Origin: JACKAQ01 sp965227145
GTDB taxonomy: Bacteria; Calditrichota; Calditrichia; RBG-13-44-9; J075
Length of the DNA: 64,000 nt
Direction of reading: 5' to 3'
NCBI GenBank assembly: GCA_965227145.1
Contig: OZ245730.1
Span: 6,138,001 to 6,202,000, forward strand
Shown here: positions 33,204 to 42,354 of the stretch, in pieces
How positions within the stretch are numbered: position 1 is the stretch's first letter
How the letters are laid out: each line of letters begins with the position of its first letter
Program-made: the position numbers and the translations under genes
Notes under the pieces: generated by a model
What the model was told of the DNA's origin: nothing
Database searches by the model: none
Seen by the model: the letters and a program-made list of their open reading frames with translations, nothing else

Positions 33204-34421
33204 TTAGTCGTTCCGTTTGGAACTGCGTTTGCTCGATGACGACGAGCTGCTTTTGCTGCTGCCCGATGACGACCGGGAAGACGAGCTTCTGGCAGAGCTG
33301 CCGCTGCTTTTTGATGACGAACCGCTGCGAACAGAACTGCTGCTACTACTTTTGCTGCTCCGCGAGGATGAGCTGCGTACGGAACGATCGTTGTTGCTGC
33401 TTCTTGTGCTGCGGCTGCTACGGGCGTTTCCGTCCGATGATTTCCGGTTACCGGATGAGCGCACGCCGCTATCGCCGGAGCGTTTGGAGGTGCTGTTTCG
33501 ATACGAGCGGTCGCTGCTGCGGCTGCTGCGGCTGCGGGTTGCTTCCGTGTTGCGATCCCGTGAGCTGCTGCTGCGCCGTACTGTTTCGCGCCGTGTGGAC
33601 GAATTGCGATCGTTGCTGTTCAAGCCTTCGCGCGGATTTTTGCGGTTAACTTCGCGGCGGGTTGCACTATTTTCCCGGCTGCCGCGATCGGGGTTGTAAA
33701 CCACCGGCGGACGTTGGACCGAACCACGGTCGCTGACTGTTCCGCCACCGTATTCACCATTGCGGTCGATGCTGGTGTAGCCGCCATTTCCCGGACGGGT
33801 TGTGCCCGGACGACGGGTGTCCCAATCGCGTTTGCGATAGGGAATCGGGTCGTGATAGGTTCCGGCATAGCCGTAATCACCATACCACCACGGATCCCAA
33901 TACACCGGATGATGCCATGCCCAACCCGGATGATAATAGTACGGCGGGCAAGTCCAGGCAGTGTATCGCCAATCCCACGGATCGTACCAGAACGGGTCCC
34001 AGCCATAATATGTGGTGTAGCGATAGTAGCGCGGATAGTAGGTGTATCGCGGATGATAACGCCAGAACGGATCGTCAAAACCGATGTAAATGCGGACATC
34101 CGGATTTGGGTTGAACAATCGCGGATCGTAATAAATGTCTGCTGTTTCGTCATAAATGTAATATGCCCCGGATTCAGCATATTCTTCATCATCGTCGTAA
34201 TACACTGTTCCGTCGCTGTCTTCGTTCGCATAACCGTCGTTTTCGGCGTAGTAATCGCTGTCCGCCGGTTCTTCCGATTCGTAGCGATCGCCATAATCTT
34301 CGTAACGATCCCGCTCCGGTGACTGGCTGGCAGGACTGCCAAGCTGGGTATAACAGCTTGAGAAAATTGCCAGCATCGTTCCTAATGCGGCAACGTTCAG
34401 CCATTGTTTCAAGTTTTTCAT
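33204..34421 (-). CDS. Lipoprotein with acidic, aromatic and Ser/Arg-rich segments
   Basis: 405 residues from ATG 34421 (GGAAGGT upstream). A lipoprotein signal ends at IFSSC. Residues about 30-95 are acidic and Tyr-rich (DYYAENDGYANEDSDGTVYYDDDEE). Residues about 100-205 are full of Tyr, Trp, Pro and His (RYHPRYTYYPRYYRY, YYYHPGWAWHHPVYW). From about 240 to the end the chain is Ser and Arg with some Lys and Asn, carrying long SSSRSS-type runs. Codons for Ser and Arg vary, so it is not a simple DNA repeat. It may bind an anionic surface polymer. No family with a known role was recognised. Confidence 0.85.
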   Translation of the reverse strand: MKNLKQWLNVAALGTMLAIFSSCYTQLGSPASQSPERDRYEDYGDRYESEEPADSDYYAENDGYANEDSDGTVYYDDDEEYAESGAYYIYDETADIYYDPRLFNPNPDVRIYIGFDDPFWRYHPRYTYYPRYYRYTTYYGWDPFWYDPWDWRYTAWTCPPYYYHPGWAWHHPVYWDPWWYGDYGYAGTYHDPIPYRKRDWDTRRPGTTRPGNGGYTSIDRNGEYGGGTVSDRGSVQRPPVVYNPDRGSRENSATRREVNRKNPREGLNSNDRNSSTRRETVRRSSSSRDRNTEATRSRSSRSSDRSYRNSTSKRSGDSGVRSSGNRKSSDGNARSSRSTRSSNNDRSVRSSSSRSSKSSSSSSVRSGSSSKSSGSSARSSSSRSSSGSSKSSSSSSSKRSSKRND

Positions 34422-34596
34422 AGTGCACCTTCCCTTTCTATAATCACTTCACTTATATCTTGTTCAACTATTATACCATGTTTTGAAGCCAAAATGTCCA
34501 TAAAATCTCAAATCATTGATTTTAAAGGGCTTGTCAAAAAAAATTGATTCATTTTGCATTCCATCCCGTTGCCGGACTGTTAACAAGGTTTACGGT

Positions 34597-36060
34597 TTAC
34601 TGTTTACTTTGTTTATATATTGTCGAATCGATTTGATAGCGTTGCAGCTTTTTGTGCAATCCCAGCCGGCTCAATCCGAGTTGCTGGGCAACTTTGGTGA
34701 TATTTCCACCGTGTGATTCCATTGCATCGCGGATGTAAAATGCTTCCATCTGTTCGACAATATCTTTCAGCGATTGATCATTTCCCGGGGAAACAGCCGG
34801 TTGCACGCCGTTTCCTTCAAACATATCGATTTGCGATGCCAGCAGATCCGGCGAAATAATGCCCGATGCATCCGCGAGTGTTACTGCGCGCTCCACCAGG
34901 TTTTCCAATTGCCGAACGTTACCGGGATAATCGCCGCTCATTAACCGTGCGATGGCTTCGTTGGAAAATTGCAGCGCCGGTTTACCCAGTTTGATCGCAA
35001 ATTTTTCCAAAAAATAACGCGCCAGCAGGGGAATATCCTCGCGGCGTTCCCGCAGCGGCGGAATCCGCACCGGAAACACATTCAGCCGGTAATACAAATC
35101 TTTGCGAAATTCGCCGGTTTCGATGGCTGCCAGCAAATCGCGGTTGGCGGCGGAAACCACCCGAACATCCACGTTAATGGTTTTTTCGGAGCCGACCGGA
35201 TGAATTTCGCCTTCCTGCAATGCCCGCAACAGCCGTTGTTGCATCGCCGGAGATGTGTCGGCAATTTCGTCGAGAAAAATCGTGCCGCCATCGGCGATTT
35301 CGAACAGACCTTTTTTGTCGCCGGTTGCGCCGGTGAAAGCGCCTTTCACATGCCCGAACAGCTCGCTTTCGAGCAGCGAATCCGGCATTGCGCCGCAGTT
35401 TTGGGCAACGAACATTTTGTCTTTTCGCGGTCCGTTGAAATGAATCGCTTTGGCGATCAACTCTTTTCCGGTGCCGGTTTCGCCGAGCAGCAGCACCGTG
35501 GTGTTTGTCGGGATCACTTTTTCCAGCAACCGGAACACCTGCTGCATCGCCGGGCTTTGCCCGATGATATGCTCAAACGAATACTGTTTCCGTGCTTCGC
35601 GATGCAATACCGTGTTTTCCGCGCTGAGCCGCTGGTTGGCGGTTGCCAGTTCCTGCATCAGCCGGTTGTTTTCGCGGATCAAACGGGTTTGGTCCACCGC
35701 ACGCTGAATGACCAGCCGCAGATCTTCCGGTTCCCACGGTTTGTTGATGTAATAAAACACTTTGCCATCGTTAATTGCCTGCACAATCGCTTCGATATCC
35801 GTGTAGCCCGTAATCATCACCCGCGTTGTGTCCGGCTGAATTTCCAGCGCCTGCTGAAACAGCGAAACACCGGTCATTTCCGGCATCCGCTGATCGGCTA
35901 AAATGACGTCCACATGTTCGCGACGCAACACTTCCAGCGCGGAATAACCGTTCAGCGAAAGCACAACATCAAATTCACGCCGCAGCGTGCGGAAAATAGC
36001 GTTCAGGCTGGACTGCTCATCATCTACTGCCAGCACTTTTGGTCGTTGAGATTCGTTCAT
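34597..36060 (-). CDS. NtrC-type response regulator
   Basis: 487 residues in three parts. A receiver domain (about 8-125) has Asp13 and Asp14, the phosphate acceptor Asp56 in ILADQRMPEMTG and Lys107 in INKPWE. The DQRMP form is typical of HupR and HoxA relatives. A sigma-54 AAA+ domain follows with GETGTGKE (193-200), GAFTGA (240-245) and IFLDE (261-265). The C-terminal Fis helix-turn-helix has NITKVAQQLGLSRLGLHKKL. It activates sigma-54 promoters after phosphorylation. No kinase gene adjoins it; the one at 43866-45113 is 8 kb away. Confidence 0.95.
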   Translation of the reverse strand: MNESQRPKVLAVDDEQSSLNAIFRTLRREFDVVLSLNGYSALEVLRREHVDVILADQRMPEMTGVSLFQQALEIQPDTTRVMITGYTDIEAIVQAINDGKVFYYINKPWEPEDLRLVIQRAVDQTRLIRENNRLMQELATANQRLSAENTVLHREARKQYSFEHIIGQSPAMQQVFRLLEKVIPTNTTVLLLGETGTGKELIAKAIHFNGPRKDKMFVAQNCGAMPDSLLESELFGHVKGAFTGATGDKKGLFEIADGGTIFLDEIADTSPAMQQRLLRALQEGEIHPVGSEKTINVDVRVVSAANRDLLAAIETGEFRKDLYYRLNVFPVRIPPLRERREDIPLLARYFLEKFAIKLGKPALQFSNEAIARLMSGDYPGNVRQLENLVERAVTLADASGIISPDLLASQIDMFEGNGVQPAVSPGNDQSLKDIVEQMEAFYIRDAMESHGGNITKVAQQLGLSRLGLHKKLQRYQIDSTIYKQSKQ

Positions 36061-36252
36061 TCACTTTTATCGTATTCGGTTGAGTTCAGGCATTCGCGTC
36101 TGTTAAATTAGACGCATTTCAATATAAGTGTGTTTACAACAATTTTAAAGTGATCATTAAAGAACCACCCGAAAAGTTTTTTTTGAAAATTGCGTAAATT
36201 GTTGCTATATATGGCATTGGATTGTTGAGTTTCCGGAAAAAGGAGATAACGG

Positions 36253-36579
36253 TTGGAAAAAGTTTACGAACGAATTGCCGAATATGAAACACGGTTGGCA
36301 TATTTAAAAGGGCAAACGGACACCGGCGGCTCCCAATATTTAAGCAAAGAGCACGTTACGGAATCCGAGGTGCTGGAAAGCAAAATCACCGAAATGAAAG
36401 CTGTGCTTGCAGAATTTGAGGGACAATTTTGCGGCGATTACCCGAGTTTGAAACCGGAGAAAAAGAAAAAACCGAAAGCGCCGGCCAAAGCCGATAACAG
36501 CGGTGCCGGCTGTATGATGTTGGGCGTTATCGCACTGGCGATTGCTTTTGTGGTGTTTTTGGTGATGCTCAATCAGTAA
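36253..36579 (+). CDS. Small tail-anchored protein with coiled coil
   Basis: 108 residues from TTG 36253, with AGGAG 8 bases upstream. The first 55 residues (VYERIAEYETRLAYLKGQ, SKITEMKAVLAEFEG) form a heptad-like coil. A Lys/Pro/Ala linker (KPEKKKKPKAPAKA) leads to one C-terminal membrane helix (CMMLGVIALAIAFVVFLVML). No family was recognised. It may be a membrane-bound adaptor. It is divergent from the NtrC gene and 77 bases upstream of a phosphoesterase. Confidence 0.72.
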   Translation: MEKVYERIAEYETRLAYLKGQTDTGGSQYLSKEHVTESEVLESKITEMKAVLAEFEGQFCGDYPSLKPEKKKKPKAPAKADNSGAGCMMLGVIALAIAFVVFLVMLNQ

Positions 36580-36656
36580 AATAATGTTGAACAAACAGAT
36601 CTCTAAATCGCTGATTGTGCTGTGTTTGTCAGCGAAAAAAAATAATGGAATATTGA

Positions 36657-37592
36657 ATGGACGCGCAGAATTTGCCGAAAATTCCGCCCCCTAAAAAAAT
36701 TACGCCGCTAAAGCGAACCATTGCCTATCTGTGTGGTTTGCTGGCTGAACGCACCAATTATTTCCAGTTCACCGGAACCTTTGATTGGGAAATTCATCGC
36801 GTATCGGTTCCGTTGCCGCAGCTTTCTGCAGGAAAAACCATCCGCATGTTGCACCTCTCCGATTTCCACGCGTCGCGGGTTGTGCCGCTCCGTTTTATCG
36901 AAAATGCCATCGATTTGGGATTGGCGCAACAGCCCGATATTATCTGCCTCACCGGCGATTATGTGACCCACAAAATGCCGGATGACACCGGAAAATTTCG
37001 CGATATTTTAGCAAAACTGCCGGCGACCGCGCCGACATTCGCGATTTTTGGCAATCACGATTGCTGTTATCCGGGCGAATCTCCGGCTGATTTTATCGAT
37101 ACATTGTCAGTGGGAAAATTGCTCAACGATGCCGGGATCAGCCTGTTATTCAACCGCAGCGAAACCGTATCGGTGCAGGGCGAAACCCTGCAAATCGCCG
37201 GACTCGGCGATCTCGCTTCGCGAAATATGGTGCCGCAACGTGCGTTGGAATCGATACAACTTTCGCGGCTGGCTGTCGCGAAAACACCCGAAATACCCGA
37301 CGAAACCGCGGATTCGCCGGTCATTTTGCTGTCTCACAATCCGGATACAAAAGCATTTCTAAAAAAATATCGATGGGATTTGATGCTGAGCGGACATGCT
37401 CACGGTGGGCAATTGCACATTCCGGGCGTCGGTGCGCTGTATGCGCCCATTTCTGATATGCGCTTTTTGGAAGGGTTGCATCGTTGGGAAGATCGCTGGA
37501 TTTACGTGACGCGCGGCATCGGAAATGTGCACGGCATTCGCATCAACTGCCGCCCGTGGATCAGCGTTGTGGAGCTTTGCGGGAAAAGTTAA
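36657..37592 (+). CDS. Metallophosphoesterase, YaeI/UDP-pyrophosphatase-like
   Basis: 311 residues. All metal motifs are present: LHLSDFHAS (DxH), CLTGDYVTH (GD), FGNHDCCYP (GNHD), LLSHNPD and LSGHAHGGQLHIP (GHxH with GGQ). The GGQ form is typical of the YaeI branch, membrane-linked phosphodiesterases that act on lipid-linked or nucleotide substrates. The N-terminal 60 residues are basic and amphipathic, without a clear helix. It converges with the AI-2E transporter gene, with a 4-base overlap of the stops. Confidence 0.92.
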   Translation: MDAQNLPKIPPPKKITPLKRTIAYLCGLLAERTNYFQFTGTFDWEIHRVSVPLPQLSAGKTIRMLHLSDFHASRVVPLRFIENAIDLGLAQQPDIICLTGDYVTHKMPDDTGKFRDILAKLPATAPTFAIFGNHDCCYPGESPADFIDTLSVGKLLNDAGISLLFNRSETVSVQGETLQIAGLGDLASRNMVPQRALESIQLSRLAVAKTPEIPDETADSPVILLSHNPDTKAFLKKYRWDLMLSGHAHGGQLHIPGVGALYAPISDMRFLEGLHRWEDRWIYVTRGIGNVHGIRINCRPWISVVELCGKS

Positions 37593-38656
37593 ACGCGTTT
37601 TCTGCCGATTTGGTAATATTCCAGATAAATTTCGATGGTTGTCACCAGAAAAATCATCACCACCGGTCCGTAAATTACCCCCAAAAAGCCGAACAAATTT
37701 AGTCCGCCGAAAGCGCTGAGCAAAATGAGCGCGGTGCTCATTTCCGAATCTTTGGAAACGAGGCGCGGACGCAGCACATTATCCAGATTTCCCACAACCA
37801 GCAAACTGCCGATGAGCAGCACAACGCCCTGCCAAATATTGCCCATCGCCAGCAAAACGATGGCCATCGGCACGGAAATAACGTGCGAACCGAGCGGTAA
37901 AATCGAGAGAAAAATCGCCAGTAACGTCCAGAAAAACACATACTTCACGCCGACAATCCAGTAAAAAAATCCGGCGGCAACGCCCTGCGCCAGCGCAATT
38001 ACGAAAACGCCTTTCACCATCGAGCGGGTCATAGCAATCATGCGATCGAGGTATTTTTGGTCGAGCGAATCGTCCAGCGGACTGAGGTCTTTGACGAGCT
38101 GAATCAATTTGGGATATTGCGGAAACAGCGTGCCGACGAGGGTCAGAAATATAATGAATTTGGTGATCAAATCCGCTGAGGAGCTGCCCAGCTGCACGGC
38201 ACGATCCGCCAGAAAACGGGTGATCGGTTGAATAATTCCCCGAATGGTATCGATGATTTTTTCTTCGGTGATTGGCTCAATGTTGCCAAAGGGTATTTTG
38301 GTGATCCAGTGGTTCACTTCGGAAATCACGTTGGTGACCGATACATTGTTGCCGGCAACCATTGTGGTCACTTCTTCTTTAAATTGAATCGCCTGACTAA
38401 CGGTAACGTTGATCACCAAAACCAGCGGCACCAACCCGGTCAAAAAAATGGTGAGCAACGTGAGGGAAATCGCCAGCGCTTCGCGGTTTTTGGTTCGCTG
38501 CAAAAACCAGTGATACAGCGAATTGAACATCACCACCACAACAATCGAAAAAATAATGGTGGCGAGATACGGCTCCAGCAACCAATAGGCGCTCAGCCCG
38601 GCAAATGCCAGCAGCAGGTAAAAAAATCCCCGGTTATCGTGTGTTTTAATGGGCAT
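37589..38656 (-). CDS. AI-2E family transporter
   Basis: 355 residues from ATG 38656; an in-frame TTG at 38671 is an alternative. Eight helices follow the family order: LLLAFAGLSAYWLLEPYL, IFSIVVVVMFNSLY, SLTLLTIFLTGLVPLVLVINV, a long soluble segment, VKGVFVIALAQGVAAGFFYWI, FWTLLAIFLSILPLGSHV (with the conserved P-x-G), and the end FLGVIYGPVVMIFL. The family includes TqsA and sodium-proton antiporters, so the substrate is open. It has no operon partner of known function. Confidence 0.9.
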   Translation of the reverse strand: MPIKTHDNRGFFYLLLAFAGLSAYWLLEPYLATIIFSIVVVVMFNSLYHWFLQRTKNREALAISLTLLTIFLTGLVPLVLVINVTVSQAIQFKEEVTTMVAGNNVSVTNVISEVNHWITKIPFGNIEPITEEKIIDTIRGIIQPITRFLADRAVQLGSSSADLITKFIIFLTLVGTLFPQYPKLIQLVKDLSPLDDSLDQKYLDRMIAMTRSMVKGVFVIALAQGVAAGFFYWIVGVKYVFFWTLLAIFLSILPLGSHVISVPMAIVLLAMGNIWQGVVLLIGSLLVVGNLDNVLRPRLVSKDSEMSTALILLSAFGGLNLFGFLGVIYGPVVMIFLVTTIEIYLEYYQIGRKRV

Positions 38657-38689
38657 GTTTTTGTCTTGCAATATGTGCGGAAATAAGAA

Positions 38690-38908
38690 TTAAGCGGAAA
38701 TTTTCTGAATTTTTATGGGGAGTCTGTTTAACACAAGCTCTTTCAAATCTAATTTTTGGCTGGCATTGTCGATGTCAATCCCGGCGAGGTTGCCATTATC
38801 ATCATAATCGAGAACGACGCCTTGCGAAATTTCAACGCTCTCAACACTCGTTTTTGACGATAGATCGATATATAAAGAATCAGTTTCCGGGTAATAGTTC
38901 ATTTTCAT
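38690..38908 (-). CDS. DUF2283 family protein
   Basis: 72 residues, MKMNYYPETDSLYIDLS at the start and GVVLDYDDNGNLAGIDIDNAS in the middle, the DUF2283 pattern ((Y/H)DxxxDxLYI ... DxxGxxxGIEI). AGGAG lies upstream. The gene overlaps the DUF4258-like gene by 4 bases. DUF2283 with DUF4258 is a common small two-gene unit that behaves like a toxin-antitoxin pair by gene order, without proof of function. Confidence 0.85.
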   Translation of the reverse strand: MKMNYYPETDSLYIDLSSKTSVESVEISQGVVLDYDDNGNLAGIDIDNASQKLDLKELVLNRLPIKIQKISA

Positions 38909-39108
38909 TTTTTGAAACTCCTGTCGGGAAATGCGTTGTGGATTGTTTTTTTGTCCGATAGCGTTACAACCCTGAATATTTTATTGTCAAATTCTTCTAT
39001 TTCTCCCCAAAATCTGAAACGGTTACCATCCTGTTCTTCAACCAATATCGGATTTTCGACAATCTGGATACACCACTCTTTTTTGATAAAAGGTCTTTTT
39101 CTCAACAC
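38905..39108 (-). CDS. DUF4258-like small protein
   Basis: 67 residues from GTG 39108. The segments WCIQIVENP, GNRFRFWGEIEEFDNKIFRVVTL and KTIHNAFPDRSFKK match the BrnT/DUF4258-type small RNase-like fold (R-h-W-G-x-I, then D-R-x-F/Y). It is encoded just before DUF2283 with a 4-base overlap, the usual pair order. No strong ribosome-binding site is seen, so the start may be a little different. Confidence 0.72.
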   Translation of the reverse strand: MLRKRPFIKKEWCIQIVENPILVEEQDGNRFRFWGEIEEFDNKIFRVVTLSDKKTIHNAFPDRSFKK

Positions 39109-39183
39109 TTCATTTTCAAAATATGCTGTAAAGCTATATTATTTCATTGTTCTCAATTAATATATTGATATGCAACAGGGAAA

Positions 39184-39203
39184 ACCAACGCTTTTTAGTT
39201 GGT
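39184..39203 (-). terminator. Possible terminator after the SNF2 helicase gene
   Basis: A 6-bp stem (ACCAAC/GTTGGT) with an 8-base loop, followed on the minus strand by TTTTCCC. It lies 3 bases past the helicase stop. The stem is short, so the call is weak. Confidence 0.5.
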
Positions 39204-39205
39204 AA

Positions 39206-42082
39206 TCACTCCGGTTTCCCATTGCTCATGGCAAATAACGTTTCCAAATCCTCGTGGGTCAATTGTTTGATGAACCCGTCATCCGAGGTGATCAGCGCTT
39301 CCGATAGTTCGCGCTTTTTCTGCTGCATTTTCAGGATGCGCTCTTCCACGCTTTCTTTTACAATAAATTTGTAAACAAACACCCGTTTGTCCTGCCCAAT
39401 GCGATGGGCGCGGTCGGTTGCCTGCTGCTCAACCGCCGGATTCCACCACGGATCGAGATGGATCACATAATCCGCAGCGGTGAGGTTTAGCCCCAAACCA
39501 CCGGCTTTCAGCGAAATGAGAAATGCGGAAATTTCCGGGTTATTCTGGAAATTGCGAATCCGTTCGCCACGGGATGCCTGCGGGATTTGCCCGTCCAGAT
39601 ACTCATATTTCCAGCCTTTGGCATCAAAAATTTTGCGCACGATATTCAAAAATCGCACAAATTGCGAAAAGATCAGCACTTTGTGACCTTTCACCAACAG
39701 ATCGTCCAGCATGTCTTCCAGTAGCTGCACTTTGCCGGAATCCTGCAGGTCGGTTTTGTCATCCAGAATTGCCGGATGGCAGGCGATCTGGCGCAAATAG
39801 GTGAGTGCTTCCACAATTTTCAATCGCGATTTGTTCAACCCTTCGCTATCGATGCTGTTAAAAATTTGCTCGCGATAATAATTCAGCCATTTGTCGTAAG
39901 CTTCGCGTTGGCTTTCGGTCATATCAATATGTTGAACAATTTCGGTGAGCGGCGGCAATTGCGTTTCCACTTCTTCTTTAGTGCGCCGCAAAATGAACGG
40001 AAAAATAATGCGTTTGAGTTGGGCAATTTGCGTATCGCGTTCGTCTTCTTCCACATTCAGATAGCGGGTTTCGAACTGTTTCATCGTGCCCAGCAAACCC
40101 GGATTGACAAAATTCATTTGCGCCCACAAATCCATCAGCGAATTTTCGACGGGCGTTCCGGTGAGTGCCAGCCGGCGTTTGGCTTTCAGTTTTTCCAGCG
40201 CACGATAGGTTTTCGTGTGCGGATTTTTAATTTTTTGCGATTCGTCCAGCACCAGATAGCTGAATTGCTTTGTGGACAAACTTTTGTGATCCTGCAACAC
40301 CATGCCGTAGCTGCACAACACCACATCATAACCGGCGAGTTCTTTGATCATTTTCTGGCGTTCCGCCCGGTTGCCGTAATAGCGCAACACCCGCAATTGC
40401 GGCGCAAATTTCTGGATTTCATCTTCCCAGTTGAACACCAGCGTCAGCGGGACAACAATCAGCGCGGGTTTTTCCAGCCAGCCTTCGTTTTTTAATTTGA
40501 GCAGCAGCGATATCATTTGGATGGTTTTACCCAAACCCATATCGTCCGCCAGAATGCCGCCAAAATGCAAATCTTTGAGGAAATGCAGCCAATCCAGCCC
40601 GGATTGCTGATATTCGCGCAATTGCCCGTTCAGCCCTTCCGGCGGCGAAACCGGTTGGATGGATTCAAACTGGCGATATTTTTCCAGCAATTCGCCGGCG
40701 TATTTGTCGATCCGCAAACTTTCTGTGTGCGGTTCCAGCTCTTTTAGCATCGTGATGCCGGCCATCGGCAAGCGCATTTCGCCCTGCCCGTTTTTGAGCT
40801 CCAGATATTGCGAAATGGCGTTGAATTGCTGTTTGATTTCGTCGGTGACGAAAATATGTGAGCCGTCATCCAGCTTGACATACGATTTGCCGTTTTCGAT
40901 TTGCTTCAGCAGATTTGGCGCCAAAACGGATTCGCGCCCCATCGTCAGCGAATAGGTGATGTCCAGCCAATCTGCGCCGGATTTTACCTTTATTTGCAAT
41001 TTCGGCAACTGGCGATGCACGCGGTAACGTTTTAATTTATCTTCATTTATGATGGTAAAACCGGCGCGTTCCAGTTTGGGGAGCGTCAGCCGCATCCAGT
41101 CCAGCCCGTTGTAATCCGCGGCGATGCTCCAGTGCCCGGTGCGGAAGATCAGCCCGTTTTCTTCCAACATTTTGCGCGCCTGCGATTCCGCCTGCACATC
41201 CCTTTTGATGATGCACAACTGGCGTTGTTTGGTGGCCAGGCTCCGGTCGATAACCGGTTGCGCAGGGAACTCAAATTCGCCGTAGGTGAAATTGACATCG
41301 ATTTGCAAATGATGGTTGTATTCGGAAAATTCGATGCTTTTTACGCTGAGCGGATAGTTGATCTGCTCAATGTGTTCACCGATATTTTCCCAATCGATCA
41401 CCGGCAGCAAATGCGGCAGGTAAATTCGAATAAATTCCGGTAATTCCGTGTGGGGGATTTCGAATTTTTCGCGAATGCGGAAATAGTTTTGCCAAAATGT
41501 TGCCGGCAATGCCGATTCGATGAGGTAAATTTTCGTGCCGTAAAGCATGTAAATGGGATTGGATGCCAGAATAATTCCCGGCTCCTTCAACGGCAGTACA
41601 TCGCCGCCTTCGAACACCAGCGCCGGTTGCATGTAATAGCCGCTGCGCCCTTTTTGCAATCGCAAAATGATGGTCGCTTTTTCCGTGTGCATGGTTGCTT
41701 TTACGGGAGCGCTGGCCGCGGTTTCTTTGATCATCAAACGGCTTTGGGAAACCCAGTCCAGCAAAAAGCCAACCGGCTGTGTGTAATTGAAAATCGAGCG
41801 ATTGCTGTTAATATCGCCTTCCAGAAAAATGAGCGTGTCCAGCTCGCTTTGGCTGATGTTTACTTTGCTGCTATCGACCACGCTCAGGGTGAGGCGCACT
41901 TCCCGCCCCGGAGAACCGTCCAGCCGGGTGTATGATGCGTACGGCACGATCTCCCAATTGCTGGAGCGCAGTTCAAATACAAAATACGGTTCGTAAACGC
42001 CCGCCTTCGATTGAAACGATTTGGGACGCGGCATTTTTTCGAGCAAGCCAACCAATTGTTCCAGTTTATTACGCCAGGTCAT
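39206..42082 (-). CDS. SNF2-family DNA-dependent ATPase/helicase
   Basis: 958 residues. The N-terminal 430 residues belong to the bacterial SNF2-associated region. The ATPase core begins with LREYQQSGLDWLHFLKD, then the Walker A motif DDMGLGKTIQ at about 515, LVVPLTLVFNWEDEI, DESQKIKN (DExQ form of the Walker B box) at about 614, and LTGTPVENSLMDLW. The C-terminal helicase lobe has SLKAGGLGLNLTAADYVI, DPWWNPAVEQQ and ATDRAHRIGQ. These proteins remodel nucleoprotein or recycle RNA polymerase (RapA type). No restriction or defence partner adjoins it. Confidence 0.94.
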   Translation of the reverse strand: MTWRNKLEQLVGLLEKMPRPKSFQSKAGVYEPYFVFELRSSNWEIVPYASYTRLDGSPGREVRLTLSVVDSSKVNISQSELDTLIFLEGDINSNRSIFNYTQPVGFLLDWVSQSRLMIKETAASAPVKATMHTEKATIILRLQKGRSGYYMQPALVFEGGDVLPLKEPGIILASNPIYMLYGTKIYLIESALPATFWQNYFRIREKFEIPHTELPEFIRIYLPHLLPVIDWENIGEHIEQINYPLSVKSIEFSEYNHHLQIDVNFTYGEFEFPAQPVIDRSLATKQRQLCIIKRDVQAESQARKMLEENGLIFRTGHWSIAADYNGLDWMRLTLPKLERAGFTIINEDKLKRYRVHRQLPKLQIKVKSGADWLDITYSLTMGRESVLAPNLLKQIENGKSYVKLDDGSHIFVTDEIKQQFNAISQYLELKNGQGEMRLPMAGITMLKELEPHTESLRIDKYAGELLEKYRQFESIQPVSPPEGLNGQLREYQQSGLDWLHFLKDLHFGGILADDMGLGKTIQMISLLLKLKNEGWLEKPALIVVPLTLVFNWEDEIQKFAPQLRVLRYYGNRAERQKMIKELAGYDVVLCSYGMVLQDHKSLSTKQFSYLVLDESQKIKNPHTKTYRALEKLKAKRRLALTGTPVENSLMDLWAQMNFVNPGLLGTMKQFETRYLNVEEDERDTQIAQLKRIIFPFILRRTKEEVETQLPPLTEIVQHIDMTESQREAYDKWLNYYREQIFNSIDSEGLNKSRLKIVEALTYLRQIACHPAILDDKTDLQDSGKVQLLEDMLDDLLVKGHKVLIFSQFVRFLNIVRKIFDAKGWKYEYLDGQIPQASRGERIRNFQNNPEISAFLISLKAGGLGLNLTAADYVIHLDPWWNPAVEQQATDRAHRIGQDKRVFVYKFIVKESVEERILKMQQKKRELSEALITSDDGFIKQLTHEDLETLFAMSNGKPE

Positions 42083-42354
42083 AAATCAGAAATACCTTTT
42101 ATCTTGAATATTAACAGCAAGTTGAGCATCTATGTTTTCGGTTTTTTTTATGGGCATCCTGCCCGGACAGCTTCCGTTTTTTTGTAGATCACCCGCCGAT
42201 CCGCAATGCCGCACCGGACGGAATTATGTGTCAAACAACTGCGTTGAAATCAGTCGTCTGCACCGCAAAAATCCTGAAATGCAAGCTATAGTATAAAATC
42301 ACGTTATTCATTTAAAGTTGACGACGGTCATTTTTCCGGCTGTGAGATTTGGCA

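Noticed and set aside
33217..33699. Plus-strand frame rich in Leu, Glu, Asp and Arg
   Set aside because: It is the complement of the Ser/Arg codons of the lipoprotein tail; the acidic-leucine pattern is a by-product.
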